This document shows, one piece after another, positions 1-10,240 of a stretch of 64,000 nt of DNA. The position numbers were made by a program, and so were the translations under genes. The notes under the pieces are model-generated. The model did not search any database and was not told the DNA's origin. It saw only the letters and a program-made list of their open reading frames with translations. Numbering within the stretch: the first letter of the stretch is position 1; each line of letters starts with the position of its first letter. The stretch covers positions 164,747,713-164,811,712 of the forward strand of contig NC_083337.1 of NCBI RefSeq assembly GCF_019175385.1. Direction: 5' to 3'. This DNA comes from Lycium barbarum (Eukaryota > Streptophyta > Magnoliopsida > Solanales > Solanaceae).

Positions 1-809
1 TTCCTTACGACGATTACTGAAATGATTTGAGCATTTGCAAATGGGGAATCAAGAATGAAATTTGTCCATACAACAACAACAACTACCACACCTCAAAACA
101 GGTCCTTAAGGCCTCCCTGTGACAGTCCTTAGCTCTCCAAAGTAAATCTGCTACTAAAATGTAACTTAACTAGACAACTTGAACTTTCTAATAGCGATAA
201 TTTATTCTATTTGATAGTGTCTAGCCTTATGTAGAGGAGAATGATCTGGTACAATACATAATCATGGCAGAAGAAACTACTTTGAAGGCAACAACACTTC
301 ACGGAAAGCAGATTTTGTTACTTCTCTAGATGCTTAAAAAAAAAAAAACTGAAAATATTCAACTGACAATAAACACAATGAGGCAGCAAGCTGCAACCTA
401 TCTAGTGGCTACAAAGTCGCTAGAGTAACATTAGGCTGCGGTGATACTTTTTCACAGGAAACATCATAAAATTTGTTTTTCTTCTTAAACTGACTTTGTC
501 CAAGAGCTTATATTATCAATAATAAAAATCTGCTGTAAAATATTATGCAGTGCACACTCTAAAGTGTGTTATGGAAAAGTCATTCATCAAAGAAGTTCTT
601 GTCATTCTCTAGGCCTCCTGGTGTATTGTTCAAATATACTTCTCAATGAAATACCTACCCTGAACTTTAGAGCATAAAATATAGATCAGTGTGTGTCTAA
701 GTAGTGCCTTAACGAAGCTAAATTATCCAATAAAAATATGCTAAGACTATCAAATCACAAATAGACTGAATATCAGATTAAAGACAGAAAAAACTCACTA
801 AAAGTTTAA
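1..809 (-). other. VPS41 intron 1, left part
   Basis: This stretch lies 3' of the first VPS41 exon, which is on the minus strand. No open frame matching later VPS41 exons was found on either strand, so I read it as part of a first intron that runs out of the window. It is AT-rich, with no tRNA or coding signal. Confidence 0.5.
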
Positions 810-1010
810 GGGCTCGTTTGGTTGGGAAACAACTTATCCCGGGATTAGTTATTCCACCCTCAAGGTGGGATAAAATATGGCTACAATCCCGGGATAACTA
901 ATCCCGGGATTAGTCATCCCGGATTTTTATTCCAACCAAACATGGGATAAGGAGGCACTAAAATTTTATCCCGGGACTATTTTTGCTTATCCTTCACACC
1001 AAACCACCCC
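810..1010. mobile_element. Tourist-like (PIF/Harbinger) MITE
   Basis: The 201-bp element has terminal inverted repeats (GGGCTCGTTTGGTT at the left, matching the complement of CACCAAACCACCCC at the right). It is flanked by TAA on both sides (807-809 and 1011-1013), the 3-bp target duplication expected of Tourist elements. The interior is built from repeated and inverted ATCCCGGGAT motifs. It sits in VPS41 intron 1. No coding capacity. Confidence 0.8.
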
Positions 1011-1033
1011 TAAGAGTTAATGGTTAAAAACAC

Positions 1034-1215
1034 ACCTGAACTATCACGTTTTCGCGAGTTTCACACCCGAATTATCCGTTATTCCCTTTTCCTACCTAAA
1101 CTATCACCATCTATGATTTTTCCTACCTGCACTATCACCATCACACCTCGAAGCTGATTAGGCCAACTATCAGTTGCCGTTCGTTTTCCTACCTGAACTC
1201 TCACCATCTACTCAA
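1034..1215. repeat. Degenerate repeat with CCTACCTGAACTATCACCAT units
   Basis: Four or five imperfect copies of a CCTACCTAAACTATCACCAT-like motif lie between the MITE and VPS41 exon 1. They probably belong to a dispersed repeat within the intron. No target duplication could be defined. Confidence 0.45.
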
Positions 1216-1327
1216 CTAGGTCTGCTTTAATACGTACATGTGTGAAACTCATAGACAATTGAAATACTGTACTGTAATTTCATAGAGCAAATAAAATGAA
1301 ATTGAATATAGGAGAAGAATTTATGAC

Positions 1328-1579
1328 CTGATTACCGAGGAAATCTAGAATGTGAACAGCTCCACCGTGTGTACCAAGTGCGATCATCCGTTCAGCGACA
1401 GCAATACACGTGGCAGCATCAGATGACAGAAGCGACGGCACACTTGCTCCCATCCGTTGATACTTCAATCTCGGTTCATCCTCTTCTTCCTCCTCTTGTT
1501 CTTCTTGGGAATCTTCTTCAGAATCTTCTTCCCTCTCATCGTCACCGTCGATTCCATTTTCCGATGGCCTTGGAGACAT
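1328..1579 (-). CDS. VPS41: VPS41 (HOPS complex subunit), first exon, partial gene
   Basis: Exon 1 encodes 84 residues starting MSPRPSENGIDGDDEREE. A strongly acidic stretch (residues about 11-35, runs of E and D) is followed by EPRLKYQRMG (35-44), then the first blade of the N-terminal WD40/beta-propeller region (LSSDAATCIAVAERMIALGTHGG and HILDFLGNQ). This order is characteristic of plant VPS41, the vacuolar-sorting subunit of the HOPS tethering complex, which promotes late endosome and vacuole membrane fusion. The exon ends at CAG followed by a GT donor (bases 1327-1326 read on the minus strand). Family members are about 950 residues, so most of the gene lies beyond the left edge. The 5'UTR should occupy about 1580-1650. 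An ORF continuing past 1328 is intron read-through. Identification is confident; the intron length is inferred. Confidence 0.88.
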
Positions 1580-1677
1580 CTCCGCCGTTGAAGAATGATT
1601 AAGAGAGAGATTGTTTAAGATCTGTATTGGGGAAATTGAGCTTCTTTGAAAAGGAGAAGAAACTTTTTTTGGGTGCC

Positions 1678-1927
1678 AGTTAAACAGTTGATTAACGGAC
1701 TAATAATTTATTTGCAAGAAAACAAAGGAAACCTGACGAATTATGATTACCACCTGTCTGCTTGTTTGTGCTTAATCCTTCTATTTTTCAATTTAAAATC
1801 AGTTAAACAGTTGATTATTTAAGGGACTGATAATTTGTTTGCAAGAGAACAAAGGAAAGCTGACGAATTAGGACCACCTACCTGTCCGCTTATGTGTTTG
1901 AGATCCTTCTATTTTTCAATTTTAAAA
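1678..1927. repeat. 123-bp tandem duplication upstream of VPS41
   Basis: Two copies (1678-1800 and 1801-1927) both begin AGTTAAACAGTTGATTA and both end near CTTCTATTTTTCAATTT. They differ by scattered substitutions and small indels. The pair starts about 100 bp upstream of the VPS41 start codon, so it lies in the promoter or 5'UTR of that gene. Confidence 0.85.
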
Positions 1928-2939
1928 TCAATTTTGGATAATGGGATTTAGGAATGTTTCTTGTTTTTTGGTGATGTCTTTTTCTTTTTGTCAAATTGGA
2001 GTGGTCGTGTCAATTAATTAATGGATTTTTGGTAATGGAGAATGAGTTGATATCAGTTCTGAGTTATAAACTTTTTCTTTTTATCTAGTCAATGAGGTTT
2101 AAGTAACTTTGAGAAGATATTAACACCAAAATATGAAAGGGACTTGTAACTCATTTTTATAGAATACTAATGGAGTAATCTTTTCATTTTCCATGATATT
2201 TCAGGTTATTTTTGACCTATTGAAACATTCTGGAAATGACCTCATTTTGCAGTTTAGTTTAAGGTCAAAGGGATTGAAAACCAAATTGCTCATGTGGTTT
2301 GTAAAATAGCCTGCTTTTGCCATCCGTTTAAAATTAGGGTCAATCATGCCCTCGTCATTTCATAATTAGCACACATTTGTCCTTATTTTTTAGTTCAGCT
2401 AACAAAATCATTAAAAATAAAAAATTATCAAATATATCACTTACTTTGGGAGATTGTTTATATTTATCCTCTGTTTAAAATTGGCGCAAATATAAGGTTC
2501 AAATAATTTACACAGAAAAAAATTATTTTGAAAATAAAAGTGATAAGTTATTCTTCTTACATTTTATAATAAAAATAATTTTTGGGCATTAGTTCTGGAA
2601 GCTAGACCCAAAAACAATACACAGCCTAACCCAATTTAAGACATTTGGAATTTGTCAACTGATCCTTAATCCAAGCCTCATAAAGCTCACTGTGCTGACC
2701 ATAAGATATTAAAGAGGCATTGGTTTTTGATTTGTGAAAAATTAAGTTTGCTAACAAGGCTAATTTGAATTTTTGCAAATGTGTTTTTTAGCTATATATG
2801 CAAGATAAAAAGAGCAAGTGCTTTTTAGATATCCAAACTCAGTTTTTCAAAACTTTCAAAAACACAAGGCCTAATGACGTTTCCAGGAGCACATCAAGGA
2901 ATTGGGATTTTTTTAATGTCAAGATTGTCCAAAATGATC
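1928..2939. other. Intergenic, no gene seen
   Basis: AT-rich sequence with short open frames only (for example about 70 codons near 2798-3010) that lack codon bias and recognisable motifs. Around 2225-2460 the text resembles dispersed repeat sequence. Nothing else is supported. Confidence 0.5.
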
Positions 2940-3372
2940 ATTTTTTTGTGCGGATTGTCCTTCAAACGCACTGGTCTTTAATTTTTGTCCCTCAAATTGC
3001 TGGTCTTTAATCTTTGTCCTTCACTTAAAAAAGTGACCGAAAATATCTCGAGGTTCTGGGTTCGAATTCCACTCAGTAAAAAATAAAAAATCGCAAAGCA
3101 AGGTTTTCGCGAAACCTTTGCCTTAAGGTCTAACATTTGTCTAAAATTAGGCCTTAAGGTAGAGGTTTGTCTTAAGGCCTAATTTTGGACATAGGTTTGC
3201 CTTTTTGCTCAAATATGCCTAATTTTTGCTACGAAACTCTGCCTTGCTATTTCTTTTAATTGAGCCAGAGTTCGAACCCAAAACTTCGGGGTATTAGGCG
3301 AAGGACAAAAATTAAAGACCATTAATTTGAGGGATAAAATTTAAAGACCACCCCAGAATAGGGACAGTCATG
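2940..3372. mobile_element. Fold-back element with about 150-bp inverted arms
   Basis: The left arm (GGTCTTTAATTTTTGTCC, then GGGTTCGAAT) is repeated in inverted form at the right end (GTTCGAACCC, then GGACAAAAATTAAAGACC). The centre contains inverted CCTTAAGG motifs. No coding capacity. A related sequence without the insertion occurs near 11610-11690, which supports the boundaries to within a few bases. A second, partial copy begins at about 63872. Confidence 0.65.
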
Positions 3373-3381
3373 CAAATTGCT

Positions 3382-3440
3382 AAAATGGGCCGGACTAGAC
3401 TGCCATCGTATCAAGGCCCAAGACTATTTGGTCAAAGAAT
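3382..3440. repeat. Dispersed duplicate of 11630-11690
   Basis: Both places share AAATGGGC(C/T)GG, CTAGA(C/T)TGC, TCAAGGCCCAA and TGGTCAAAG in the same order. One copy abuts the fold-back element; the other has no insertion. Confidence 0.7.
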
Positions 3441-3562
3441 ATTTTTGGGGGAGAATAACCTATATGTACATAAGAATAGAGTATATTTACGAAATATGAC
3501 GATATTTTTCAGATTACAAAACATATCAATAGATTTCTTACACAACATATACAAAAATTTAT

Positions 3563-3740
3563 GTATGAAATGTGTATATCCCGCTCAAAGCTTAAAATTT
3601 TCGCGCATAATTTTGTGTATGAAATATGTATGTCTCATTCAAGGCTTAAATATTTCGCTCATTTTTTTGTGTATGAAATATGTATATCTCGCGCAAGGCT
3701 TGAAATTCTCATTTTTTTTTGGTATGAAAACTGTATAAAT
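3563..3740. repeat. 54-bp tandem repeat, about 3.3 copies
   Basis: GTATGAAAT(A/G)TGTAT recurs at 3563, 3617 and 3671 (exact 54-bp steps), with a degenerate copy at 3722. Because 54 is divisible by three, the frames translate as an 18-residue repeat (CMKYV...), which is a by-product of the array and not evidence of a protein. Confidence 0.85.
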
Positions 3741-4306
3741 TTGTAAAAAGTTCATGTTAGGTTTTTGGAAATTTAATACAACTACAATAACATTGTATAC
3801 AACTTTCATACAATACTCATACAATTTTTTTGTGTATGAGGTTGTTCTCTTGATGACTGTGATTTTGACCTCCCTCTTCTTTCATGTGATTTTTTTAGAT
3901 GCATAAAACTAAATATTGACTCACTTATTTTCCATCAGGAAAGTCCTGCTAGGGCCAATGGTCACAATTTTAGTGTGCGCTATCCTAACAATGACGTTAC
4001 TGTGCACCAATTATCACCCATGTTCCAAAATTCAATTTTGAACAAAACCCAAATATTTTTCTGCCTAATTATGACCGAAAATCGGCGAAGCGGGATAATG
4101 AAAGCCTGAAATACAATAAATTGCACAAGATCCAGAAACTATTTTGCCCAAAAGAAGCAGAAAATCTGCAAAATTGGCACCGTAAATGGAGTTCCAGGTT
4201 CTTGATATGATTGAAAATGGAAATGCAGATTCATGATATACTATGAAAATCTCACCATAAACACAGATTCACAACTATTGTTTTGTAAAAAAAATGGAAT
4301 GAAATT
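3741..4306. other. Intergenic, no gene seen
   Basis: Unique-looking AT-rich sequence, with no conserved open frame and no terminal repeats found. Confidence 0.5.
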
Positions 4307-4381
4307 GGGAAAAGGGAAAGGGAAGGGTGGCGGCTGGGAAAAGGGAAAGGGTGGGCAAGAAAATGGGAAGGGAAGGATGGG
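4307..4381 (+). other. G-rich tract with quadruplex-forming pattern
   Basis: At least seven runs of three or more G separated mostly by one to four bases (GGGAAAAGGGAAAGGGAAGGG at the start). This satisfies the canonical four-run quadruplex pattern on the plus strand. It lies in AT-rich intergenic DNA with no gene next to it. Confidence 0.75.
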
Positions 4382-4645
4382 CTTTTATTTTTTTCAGATT
4401 CGATATGTTTTGTAATTAAGCTGGTATGTTTTGTAAATAAGAAAAAATATTCTTATGTTTTGTAATATAGAGTCTTAAGTAGTCTTATTAGGTAATTTTC
4501 CCTATTTTTTATGTTAAGATTATCCAAATGATTGGTAAAAATTATGTGGGATGATCAGCTTTCGCATTACCTATGAATTTTTAGCCATTATATGGAAAAC
4601 AATAGGGAAATAGACACTTTAATATGGAAATAAATTTTGGATAAA

Positions 4646-4820
4646 ACAGAGACAGTGTTAGGATTTTGAGTTTTACGAGTTCTAAATTCTAGAAAACGCA
4701 ACTTCTTGGGTTCTTGATAAATTATTTATGCATATTAAGTAGATTTTTAAACATAAACACGGAGTTTGAATTAAAGCTATTGGTTTCTGTCAAACCCAGA
4801 ATAGAGCTTCGCCCCCTGGA
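4646..4820. mobile_element. Degenerate hAT-type MITE
   Basis: The segment starts CAGAGACAG and ends CTTCGCCCCCTG, with TTTTGAGTTTTACGAGTTC near the start and TTCTGTCAAACCCAGAA near the end. It shares this layout with the element at 16405-16576. CAG...CTG ends and a GGGGCGAAGC-like terminus are typical of nightshade hAT MITEs. The flanking 8-bp duplication is too decayed to call. Confidence 0.5.
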
Positions 4821-4849
4821 TATTCACTTAGAACACCGAAGAACTTATA

Positions 4850-5215
4850 AAGGTTTGAACAATTGAACCCCGTTAATCGTTTCTTAATTTTAAACATATA
4901 AAGGTTTGAACCCCATGCATTATTCATTAATTTGACTTTTAGAATTTTGAACCCCATTAATTATTCCTTGATTTTAAACTTATAAAGGTTTGAACCTCAT
5001 GAATTGCTCCTTGATTTTAAACTTATAAAGGTTTGAACCTCACAAATTGTTCCTTGATTTGAACCACATGAATCGTACCTTGGTTTGAACTTACAAAAGA
5101 TTTGAATCCCATGAAATGTTCCTTGTTTCGAACTTATAAAGGTCTGAACCCATGAATTGTTCATTTGAATTTGAAACTCTAGCAAAGTTTTAAACCCCAA
5201 TTAATTCGAACTTCA
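4850..5215. repeat. Degenerate tandem repeat of about 43 bp
   Basis: TATAAAGGTTTGAACC(C/T)CATGAATTG...CCTTGATTTTAAACT recurs about seven times with indels; two clean copies at 4981 and 5024 define a 43-bp step. The open frame at 4997-5200 on the minus strand is a product of the repeat. Confidence 0.8.
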
Positions 5216-5292
5216 ACATTGTCAAGTGGAGTTTTTCATGTTTTATCTGGGGTATTTTTGTCCAAAGCTTTTTGGGGAAGTTACATAAATAC

Positions 5293-8200
5293 TTTTGACA
5301 CCCAGTTTTGTCCCTCCTTTATTCCAATTTATTTCCTTGGGCTTCTAATTTTATTGTTAATCTAAATACTTTTATTCACTACTATGTTATTACTATTGCT
5401 GCTATTATTTGTAAGTATCGTCACTTTATTATAATTACTATTTTAATATCACCCTCACATTACTACCTATTTATTGCTTGTTAATCATAAAGTTAAGCTA
5501 GATAATATTTCTTACTCCATTATTACATTATCTATATATTTATAGTTTTGCTATTATTAGTGAATTAGTAAAATTGAATTGTATTCTTATTACTATTAAT
5601 TACTAATTGTGTGATTGTTACATATACTTTCCAAGTTATAAATTTCTATAAAGAAACATGAGGAATTGGATTAGAATATGGAGAAGACCAAGCACATAGC
5701 CATGAGATAGCCCAATTTTCGGCCAAATTAGCAGCCCAAATACCACAAAAGCCCAAACAGACCAATCCATTACCCACTCACCCGACCAGTCCAGCCCACA
5801 CCTTCCAACACCCGACCCGATCCGGCCCAACTACTACATCAGCCAAACCTAAAAGAAACAAAACCTACTTGTTTTCTCCTTCACGCCTCCTCTGGCCTCT
5901 CTCTCTTTCCCTCACGCAGCCGCACAACCCTCTCCCCTTCCATTTTTGCAAAAAAACCTAATCATATTTCAACCATGGCAGATCATGTCCACCCCATTTC
6001 CACACCAAATTGTCGCGACGCCTGAGCCGCCTGTCGTTGACAGAAAGTCATTCCCTTTTCTCGCTTCAAAACACAAACGATTCATAAAGACCAGAGAATT
6101 CGGTCCACTTGGGGAAAAGGTTGAAGCAATCACGTGAAATGGACTCCAACGTTCAGATTAGCAGAAGCTTTGACTCGATTTCAAAGTTTAGTTTCAAAAT
6201 CTCCAACCCGTGACTTTTCTTTTTCTACAAAAATCTCGAATTCAAAAGTCGGAAAAAAACCCTAGCCTTTTACCTATAAATATGATCTTAAGTCATAGCC
6301 GAAAGGGGGGACTGATTTTGGAAAAACAAAAAAAAGAGAACACGGATTGGGGGGATTCACGGGAAATTATCATCGAGCCACAGCCTCACTCTAAAAAACA
6401 GCCAACATATTACTCTATTCTCATTTTTGGTTTGAAACTTTAGTTAATTTAATCGGGTTCGGGTTCGTTCGTGTTCGAGCATAAATCCGAGACCTCGACG
6501 CCCCGTTCACTGCACCCACAAAAGGTCGGTGAATCTTAAGCTTTAATTTTTCCTCTGTTTTCTTTTACTGGTAGTGCGTAATGAATCTGTTCGTTTGGAA
6601 AAGAGCATGAATTAGAGTTCTCTAGTGTAAAATCATGCCTTCAGAATATGTTAATGTCGTATATCTGATGCTTGTGTTGATTTTTGACATCTGTTATGTA
6701 TGGTGAGAATAGACGTCGAGCATTCCTCTTGTTGATACCTGTGTCGTCTGGATTAAATCATGTGGTTATCTACTGTTTTTTTTTTTTAAAAAACCTCTAA
6801 ATCAGATAGTGTTCGGATGTAAATAGCATTCGTGCCCCCAACTGAAGATTAAGTGTAGACACTGTGCTAGAAACCATGCTTAGGGGTTATATTCTGGTTT
6901 GTATGGAATGTGCTATTTTGCCTTGACGATACGCCGCCGACGTCTTTTATTTATTCTAAGACTCATAGTCATTCGGAGATGTCTAGTTTGTGTTGAGTAA
7001 ATCTGATTCTGCTTTGTTCATTTACACCCTCCATGCCTACTGCCTTTGTTGGTTTAGAAAATCCATGTTCATGATCTTATTTTCGTGTGTTCTGGCAGCG
7101 AACGTTTAAAGCGTGAATATGATTCTGCTTGGTTAAATTAATCTGTTTTTTTTTTCTTCTGCTACATGTCACGCTTAAATCTTCCTGAAATCTTATTTCT
7201 GGTTTCTTTCATGTACTACGTGAATAAGCATAAATGTTAGGAAGGCTTGGAAGATTTATTTTGATGGGTTATTTTATTCATCCCTTTAATCACATGTATG
7301 AAGGTTTGATAAAATGTTAGTGTCTTGGTTCACATTTCGATATGCTACTATCTCGATTTATAGTTTATTATACGGAAAAAAGTATGTTCTTAGGTCTCTG
7401 TTTGAAGCTCTGGTTATGAAATCATGGTACTTTCCTTGTGGACATTATTATACTAGCAGTAATGGCTAATCTTTAAACCAATACCAAAATGATCCATGAC
7501 TTCCCTGCTCGTGTAGTTCATACTGTCTTGATGCATTATGGCCTGAGTCGAAGTGGGTGATGTTAATTAATCTATCTCGTTATGTCCGTAATTCAAATGG
7601 TTAACACCACAAGGAATCTGTATTCCGCATATTAATGTCAATTAACTTTATGTTGTTCTTTTCCCTTCGCTTCACTTATTTATGTTATTTAACGCCTACT
7701 GGGCTGAAAATCTGTTTTCTTGAAAATGGAAGGGACCATCATTTTTCTTCATTTTTAGTTTTGTCCCACGCGTGAAGTTTATTATTTGACAACTGTTCGG
7801 GATTTTAAAAATGAGTCAAAAGACTGCTGTATTCATTGAAATTATTTTTCTTACTGTTCTGTTTGGAGACTGTGTCAACAGGATTAAACATGGGCAGCCC
7901 CTGTTTCGAGTAAAATTATCAAGAGATATAATTTAAAAAGTGTGCCCTCTAGCTGTGTTCAAATTTAGCTTGTTGTGATCTTATTGCTTGAGCTTTCACT
8001 GCCAAAAGAAAAGTATTCATTGAAGCCAAAATTTTCTTTTATTTCTTGTTTCTCTTTGAATTTTGTTAAATATTTTGCGGGTTACATTCTAATGATTTCA
8101 TCTCGTCTATTTATTTTCCATATTCAAATCTGCTTCTCGTTCTAATCTTCTTCCTTTTTTTTTTTGCATGTACACCGGAGCCGAAGAGTCTCATTTGAGA

Positions 8201-9217
8201 CTCAACGACGCCGCTACCGCATGAAGCCCGCACATCCTCGATCGTTTCCAGCTCTACATCGCTTAAGAGCGAACCATGAAATAATCAAGTCTTTCTGTCG
8301 GGAGCCTATTTTGGCTGTCGATTATTTGTTGTTGTTGTTTGTTTACTTGTTTGGTGTGACTACATTTTACCTTAGTTGTGTGGTTATTAGACAATGCTTA
8401 GGTGCTTTATTTTCACCCAGTCTCATTTTAGGAGATCTTAATCAGCAAATTTAGGTCTTAAATCCAGTGGAGTTTAATTGTCCTTCTTATGGGTTTGGGC
8501 ATTTTTTTAGTCAGAGGGGGAGAGATATGCTTCAAAGTATCACAAATTTGACACACTAAACGTTAGCTTATTTTGAGAATAAAAATACAAACTAGTTTTA
8601 AAAGAGAACTTTTAGACTTTAGCCCCTTTTCCAATGTTCGAAGCATGTTTCTTGCAATCTTCAAAACTAATTCAGAAGTCTAGAATTTCTTTTTCAAAAC
8701 TTAAATGCAATTTCCCGGAATGGAATTCTCAATCAAAGTTTGTCTTGATATATGTCTTTGTTAAACTAAGCCATTTTGGGCCTTAAACAGAATCCAAAAT
8801 CCTTTTCCTCTTAAGCTGAAACCATACAAGTGTTTAAAATATTAACAAGCGTTTTTTCCCCAAAATTTATTGAGTTCGCTACTTTCATATGAATATATGT
8901 GTTTTTTTTTTAAAATGCTTCCACATTTGTATACTACAATCAGCCTCAATTTTCTCAAACTTAAGTCCGTGGTTAACCATTATTAATGGAATTTAGAGGA
9001 TGCCTAATACCTTCTCTCTAGGTTAGTTGAACCTGTACCTAGAATCATTTGGTTTCGTAGATTTTAAAATAAATTCAACTTTAGATAATTACTTTAATAA
9101 ACTTTAGGTGCCTTAATTCACCGTAAATAATTAGGTGGCGACTCCTGATTTTAATTAACTCCGGAATTATCGGGATGTTGTAAACTATTTTAACCCCAAT
9201 TAAAATAGGGTATAACA
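5293..9217 (+). mobile_element. Long solo LTR, probable Ty3/gypsy (Tekay/Del-like chromovirus)
   Basis: The block runs from TTTTGACACCCAGTTTTGTC to AATAGGGTATAACA and is flanked by the same 5-6 bases (AAATAC at 5287-5292 and 9217-9222), as expected for an integrase target duplication. The right end (TGGCGACTCCTGATTTTAA, ACTCCGGAATTATCGGGATG) reads like the 3' end of long nightshade chromovirus LTRs. An internal TATA box is followed by a leader. No gag or pol frame, primer-binding site or polypurine tract lies inside, so this is best explained as a solo LTR left by LTR-LTR recombination. The 96-codon frame at 8164-8454 is inside the LTR and not a known protein. The family name is inference; the boundaries are well supported. 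Confidence 0.7.
6275..6282 (+). promoter_or_regulatory. Probable LTR TATA box
   Basis: TATAAATA lies about 1 kb inside the LTR, downstream of pyrimidine-rich and ACCCGAC-rich sequence and upstream of a plausible transcript leader. This is the expected place for an LTR promoter. No transcript evidence is available. Confidence 0.45.
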
Positions 9218-9302
9218 AATACAACTAAATTAATAAATTATTTTGTAATCTACAACTATTAACTAAATTAAATAATCTACAATATATACCGATGAGTTAT
9301 GA

Positions 9303-10240
9303 TATGTTGTCGTTTTGATGATTTAACAAACACACCAAGGACCAGGTCCTTGATCATGTCCCTGGGCACTATAAGAAACATGACAGCTGGAAAAGCTGTG
9401 TGCACTGTTCTGACTGCAGTAGCACAGGTGCAACACGCTGGAGGTCAAACTTGTAACCAATGTAAAAAGATGAAAGGTCCCTATCTATGGTCACATGCTT
9501 CTCACATGTTCCTCACTTGGACCCCTATATATACAACATGTTGGCATTGTTTAACCTAACACTTGCAAATCTGAAAATTATATTTCTCTCAAGTGCAACC
9601 ACCACCCCTATCAAGGTGCTCTCAAGAACAAAGCCTCAACAAGCTAAAGGACCAGATCTCTGAATTGAAGATGCTTCAAGTCCTTAGGTTGTTGAGTCTT
9701 TGTTCATTTGTTCTATAAATTGTAAACAAACTCTTCTCTTTTAAGAAGTTGTTTGTAGGTGCTTAAATTCTCAAAGGCTATTTGCAAGAAGTTTATCTTC
9801 ACAAGCTTTTGAGTGGTATACTAGGCTAGAGTTAGTTTAGGTGCATTGATCTGAATTCTCAGAAGTTAATGTGGGATGTTCACCTACTTAACCTTTGAGT
9901 GGTACACTTGTCTTAGGATAGACAAGGTGTATTAGTTTGCTTGGTTAGAGGTAGTCAAGAGTTGCTTACAATAGGGATATTGTAAGGGAGAGGGATTAAG
10001 AGTTTAATTCTTATGTTGCAATAGGTTATAATCTGAACATTGCTCAGTTTAGTGAAATTGAAAATCCTACTTGGGTAAGTCGTGATTTTTAATCCCTTGA
10101 GCAAGGAGTTTTCCATGTAAATATCTTGCCTTATTTACTTTCCATCATTATCTGTGAAAACAGTTTAGGGACCAGGTCCGTTAGACTATTTTGGTGAACT
10201 TTCAGGTGGTGAACCAGAAAGGGTGAACTCATAGGTTCTT
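9303..10240 (+). mobile_element. Copia-type LTR remnant (SIRE/Maximus-like)
   Basis: The block starts TGTTGTCGTTTTGATGATT and contains GGACCAGGTCC near both ends (9341 and 10173), a TATATATA box near 9526, and recurring GAGTGGTA(C/T)AC motifs. It ends in AGTTTTCCATGTAAATATC-type text. This pattern recalls LTRs of SIRE-lineage copia elements in nightshades. No reverse-transcriptase frame and no clear target duplication were found, so it is a solo or truncated LTR, and its edges are approximate. Confidence 0.5.

Noticed and set aside
8164..8454. 96-codon frame inside the long LTR
   Set aside because: LTRs do not normally encode protein; the sequence shows no domain.
9299..9559. 86-codon frame with Cys-rich segment (CNQCKKMKG)
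   Set aside because: It lies inside the copia-like LTR; the CxxC is not part of a recognisable zinc-binding domain.
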